A stretch of 10,618 bases of DNA from JAAYHV01 sp035268985 (GTDB lineage Bacteria > Bacillota > Clostridia > Peptostreptococcales > Anaerovoracaceae). A model generated the notes under the pieces. That model did not search any database and had not been told where the DNA came from. It was given only the letters and a program-made list of their open reading frames with translations. The translations under genes were made by a program, and so were the position numbers. The stretch covers positions 1 to 10,618 of the forward strand of contig DATFJV010000017.1 in assembly GCA_035268985.1 (NCBI GenBank). The letters run 5' to 3'. This document shows, one piece after another, positions 7,327 through 10,618 of this stretch. Position 1 is the first letter of the stretch; each line of letters begins with the position of its first letter.

Positions 7327-7359
7327 TTTACGAAATGTGATACGAAAGGGGACTAACAG

Positions 7360-8442
7360 ATGAAGGGTAAGGTTTATCTTGAAGATGGGACATTGTATAA
7401 AGGTAAAGGCTTTGGGTGTGAAGGTACTAGAGTAGGTGAACTTGTGTTTAATACAGCAATGACTGGCTATCAAAAGACACTAACAGATCCATCATATAGG
7501 GAGCAGATAATAACAATGACATATCCTTTGATTGGTAATTATGGTATAAATGATACTGATTATGAATCAGAAGGCATACATGCCTTTGGATTAATTGCAA
7601 GGGATATATGCTTTAAACCATCCAATTGGAATTGTAAAATGAACATTGATGAATGGTTAAAGGCAGAAATGGTACCAGGAGTATATGATATTGATACTAG
7701 AGAGATAACAAGGAAGATTAGAAATAAAGGGACTATGAAATGTGTGATAACTACTGAAAATCTTAGTTTAGATGCTTTAAAAAGCATAATAGCAGATGCT
7801 GAGTTAAATAAAGACCAAATGAAAACTGCCGGAACTGATTGTATTAAAAAACTAAATGCAGATTATAGTAAATATAGTGTGGCAGTTATAGATTTGGGTG
7901 TTAAAAAGAGCATATTAAAGGAGCTAAATAACAGGGGCTGTGATTTAACCATATTCCCATATGGTATTTCTTCAGATGAAATACTGGATATTAATCCAGA
8001 TGGAATGTTCATAACCAATGGTCCAGGAGATCCTGAGGAAGCAAAGGAAGCTGTTGAAGAAATTAGTAAATTGATGGAAACTAACATACCCATATTTGGA
8101 ATATGTATGGGTCATCAGATTTTAGCTTTGGCCTCAGGAGGAAGTACATTCAAATTAAAATATGGACATAGAGGATGTAATCATGGCGCATTTGATAAGA
8201 ATACTGGAAAAAGCTATATAACATCTCAGAATCATGGTTATTCAGTAAATGCAGAAAGCATAATTTTAAAGGGACTTGAAATTACTCATTTAAATCTTAA
8301 CGATGGTACAGTTGAGGGCATGCAGCATATTAGTAAGCCTATTTTTTCTGTACAATTTCATCCAGAGTCAAGCCCCGGTCCCAATGACACGGGGTATTTA
8401 TTTGATAAATTTACAGGCCTTATGGAAGGGGGTAAGAACTAA
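7360..8442 (+). CDS. carA: carbamoyl-phosphate synthase, small (glutaminase) subunit
   Basis: This encodes 360 residues of the glutamine amidotransferase subunit, which hydrolyses glutamine and passes ammonia through a tunnel to CarB for carbamoyl phosphate synthesis. The N-terminal small-subunit domain spans about residues 1-150. The class I glutaminase domain follows, with TNGPGDP (219-225), the nucleophile elbow FGICMGH with C249, and FHPES with H334 and E336 completing the catalytic triad. The length is normal for the family. The ATG has AAAGGGG (7345-7351) eight bases upstream. Its stop codon overlaps the carB start in TAATG, so the subunits are translationally coupled. Divergence from argG and an ARG-box-like site over the promoter suggest that this is the arginine-linked synthase. 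A separate pyr-type enzyme may exist elsewhere, but the window cannot show it. Confidence 0.97.
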   Translation: MKGKVYLEDGTLYKGKGFGCEGTRVGELVFNTAMTGYQKTLTDPSYREQIITMTYPLIGNYGINDTDYESEGIHAFGLIARDICFKPSNWNCKMNIDEWLKAEMVPGVYDIDTREITRKIRNKGTMKCVITTENLSLDALKSIIADAELNKDQMKTAGTDCIKKLNADYSKYSVAVIDLGVKKSILKELNNRGCDLTIFPYGISSDEILDINPDGMFITNGPGDPEEAKEAVEEISKLMETNIPIFGICMGHQILALASGGSTFKLKYGHRGCNHGAFDKNTGKSYITSQNHGYSVNAESIILKGLEITHLNLNDGTVEGMQHISKPIFSVQFHPESSPGPNDTGYLFDKFTGLMEGGKN

Positions 8443-10618
8443 TGCCGAAGGATAACGCATTGAAGAAAGTTTTAATAATTGGTTCAGGACCCATTGTAAT
8501 TGGACAAGCAGCTGAATTTGACTACGCAGGTACCCAAGCTTGTAAAGCCATAATGGAAGAGGGAATAGAAACGGTTTTAATTAACAGTAACCCAGCAACT
8601 ATTATGACAGATGAAGGAATAGTTGATAAGGTATATATGGAGCCAATTACCGAGGAAGCGGTAACAGAGATAATTAAGAAAGAAAAACCTCAAGGAGTAC
8701 TTGCTGGCTTTGGTGGACAAACGGGACTTAACATAGCCATGGAGCTTGAAGAAAAAGGGGTCTTTAAAAAATATGGGGTTAAGTTATTAGGGGTTAACAG
8801 AGACAGCATACATAAAGCGGAAGACAGAGATGCATTTAAATCCCTAATGCAAGAGATTAATGAATTCACTCCAGATAGCATGATAGCTACAGACATTAAT
8901 GAATGCAGTGAATTTGTTGAAGAGATAGGCTATCCTTTAATAATTAGGCCAGCATATACTTTAGGGGGAACTGGTGGTGGAATAGCATATAACGGGGAGG
9001 ATTTTAAAAAGCACTGTAAATCCGGGATAGAAAAAAGTGCCATTGGTCAAATTCTAGTTGAAAAATCAATAGAAGGATGGAAGGAAATTGAGTATGAAGT
9101 AATTCGTGATTCAAAGGATAACTGCATAATAATTTGTAGTATGGAAAATCTTGACCCTGCGGGAATACATACGGGAGATAGCATTGTAGTTGCACCTACT
9201 CAGACACTAAATGATACCCAGTATCAGATGCTTAGGGATGCATCCCTTAAGATTATTAGAAGTCTTAAGATAGAAGGAGGCTGTAATGTACAGTTTGCCA
9301 TGAATCCTGATAAGGATGAATATATTGTAATTGAAGTAAATCCTAGGGTTAGCAGATCTTCTGCCTTGGCATCAAAAGCAGCAGGGTATCCCATAGCTAA
9401 AATTGCAGCAAAGATTGCCATAGGATATACTTTAGATGAGCTCAAAAACTATGTAACGGAAGGCTCAAGTGCCTGCTTTGAACCAACCTTAGACTACTGC
9501 GTAGTAAAAATACCCAAATGGCCCTTTGATAAGTTTAGAACTGCCAGCAGAAAGCTAGGAACGCAAATGAAGGCTACAGGGGAAATAATGGCAATTGACA
9601 GAAATTTCGAAAGTGCTCTACTTAAAGCAGTGGATTCCCTTGAAATTGAAGGCTATGGATTAAGAGTTCCTTATGTATCTAAATTAAATGATGAAAAGCT
9701 TATGAAAAAGCTTTATGCATGCGATGATGAGAGAATATTTTGTATAGCAGAGGCATTTAGAAGAAATTTAGTAACTGTTGATGAGATATTCGATAAGACA
9801 AAGATTGATAGATGGTATTTATATAAAGTGTTGAACATTGTTGAAATTGAAAGAGCTTTGGAAAACTCTGAAGTGACCAATGAACTTATTTATGAAGCAG
9901 AAAGTAAAGGATTTTCTGATGAAGAGATAATGGGGCTAAGCGGTGTAAAGAGGGATGAGCTACAGGATATAAGGGTTTATCACGATATATATCCTGTCTA
10001 TAAGGTTGTGGATACTTGCGCAGGGGAATTTGAAGCACTAACGCCATATTACTATTCCAGCTATGGAGGAGAAAATGAAAGTGTAAAGACTGAAAAGGAT
10101 AAGGTTTTGGTTGTGGGCTCAGGACCCATTAGAATAGGTCAAGGTATTGAGTTTGATTACTGCTGCGTACAAGGTGTATGGGCACTTAAAGAACTTGGAT
10201 ATGAATCAATAATTATAAATAATAATCCAGAAACTGTAAGCACTGACTTTGATATCGCGGATAAGCTATATTTTGAGCCCTTGCATACTGATGATGTTAT
10301 GAATGTGATAAAAAATGAAAGACCAAAGGGAGTGATTTTACAATTTGGAGGTCAAACTTCCCTAAATCTATCATCTAAACTAGCAGCTCGAAGTATTAAT
10401 ATATTAGGGACTAAAAATAAATATATTGATTTAGCAGAAAATAGAGAAAAATTTTCTGAATTGTTAGGAGATTTAGGAATAGCTATTCCAAAGGGATATT
10501 CAGTTAGGACCAAAGAAGAAGCCTTCATCGCATCAAAAGAACTTGGCTATCCCTTGATGGTAAGACCTTCTTTTGTTATAGGTGGCAGAGCCATGCAGGT
10601 GGTATATAGCGATGATGA
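8442..10618 (+). CDS. carB: carbamoyl-phosphate synthase, large subunit (3' end outside window)
   Basis: This is the ATP-using subunit that makes carbamoyl phosphate from bicarbonate, ammonia and two ATP. The frame is open from the ATG at 8442 to the right edge, with 725 complete codons against about 1070 for the family. The first half begins with GSGPIVIGQAAEFDYAG (about 15-31). It contains the first ATP-grasp domain, with TLGGTGGG in its glycine-rich loop and EVNPRVSRSSALASK, whose E298 and N300 correspond to the metal ligands E299 and N301 of the E. coli enzyme. After an oligomerisation segment, the internal repeat restarts near residue 554 with KVLVVGSGPIRIGQGIEFDY, as expected from the ancestral duplication. 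The window ends in the second ATP-grasp domain. The C-terminal allosteric (MGS-like) domain is not visible. The gene overlaps carA by one base. Confidence 0.97.
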   Translation, partial: MPKDNALKKVLIIGSGPIVIGQAAEFDYAGTQACKAIMEEGIETVLINSNPATIMTDEGIVDKVYMEPITEEAVTEIIKKEKPQGVLAGFGGQTGLNIAMELEEKGVFKKYGVKLLGVNRDSIHKAEDRDAFKSLMQEINEFTPDSMIATDINECSEFVEEIGYPLIIRPAYTLGGTGGGIAYNGEDFKKHCKSGIEKSAIGQILVEKSIEGWKEIEYEVIRDSKDNCIIICSMENLDPAGIHTGDSIVVAPTQTLNDTQYQMLRDASLKIIRSLKIEGGCNVQFAMNPDKDEYIVIEVNPRVSRSSALASKAAGYPIAKIAAKIAIGYTLDELKNYVTEGSSACFEPTLDYCVVKIPKWPFDKFRTASRKLGTQMKATGEIMAIDRNFESALLKAVDSLEIEGYGLRVPYVSKLNDEKLMKKLYACDDERIFCIAEAFRRNLVTVDEIFDKTKIDRWYLYKVLNIVEIERALENSEVTNELIYEAESKGFSDEEIMGLSGVKRDELQDIRVYHDIYPVYKVVDTCAGEFEALTPYYYSSYGGENESVKTEKDKVLVVGSGPIRIGQGIEFDYCCVQGVWALKELGYESIIINNNPETVSTDFDIADKLYFEPLHTDDVMNVIKNERPKGVILQFGGQTSLNLSSKLAARSINILGTKNKYIDLAENREKFSELLGDLGIAIPKGYSVRTKEEAFIASKELGYPLMVRPSFVIGGRAMQVVYSDD

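Noticed and set aside
7145..7359. T-box or PyrR attenuator in the argG/carA intergenic region
   Set aside because: Predicted leaders are only about 50 and 27 bases and contain no T-box sequence or terminator hairpin.

Overview
The window is low-GC DNA with genes of Firmicutes type: AGGAGG-like ribosome binding sites, TTG and ATG starts, and heavy use of AGA/AGG and ATA codons. The gene families and base composition suggest an anaerobic member of the Clostridia. This is an inference; there is no rRNA or other marker gene to confirm it.

Region 1 (1-3165) is the end of a DNA phosphorothioation (Dnd) modification cluster on the + strand. It holds the C-terminal part of dndC, cut by the window edge, followed by complete dndD and dndE. 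Consecutive genes overlap by 11 and 8 bases, so they are almost certainly one translationally coupled operon. DndC, DndD and DndE act with the sulfur donor protein DndA/IscS to replace a non-bridging phosphate oxygen with sulfur at specific DNA sites.

Region 2 (3166-4838) follows on the same strand after a 188-base gap. It is one gene for a 494-residue protein. Its C-terminal part carries a PD-(D/E)XK nuclease signature of RecB type (D403, E417-F-K419, Q433...Y437) and its long N-terminal part is not recognised. The usual restriction partners DndF, DndG and DndH are not downstream. This nuclease is the best candidate for an uncharacterised effector linked to phosphorothioation, and it is the most interesting object here.

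Region 3 (4839-5871) is a two-gene unit for small membrane proteins of unknown function: 73 residues with one membrane segment, and 166 residues with a signal peptide plus four membrane segments. It has a consensus extended -10 promoter in front and a strong bidirectional terminator behind. The terminator also closes argG, which runs toward it, and marks the border between accessory and core genes.

Region 4 (5873-10618) is arginine metabolism. argG (- strand) and carAB (+ strand) diverge from a 215-base intergenic region that has a good sigma-A promoter for each side. Each promoter overlaps or adjoins an ARG-box-like palindrome. This fits ArgR/AhrC control by arginine, and suggests that this carbamoyl-phosphate synthase serves arginine or citrulline synthesis. 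carB runs off the right edge with 725 codons visible.

No tRNA, rRNA, CRISPR array or insertion sequence was seen. No stretch longer than about 230 bases lacks a gene.
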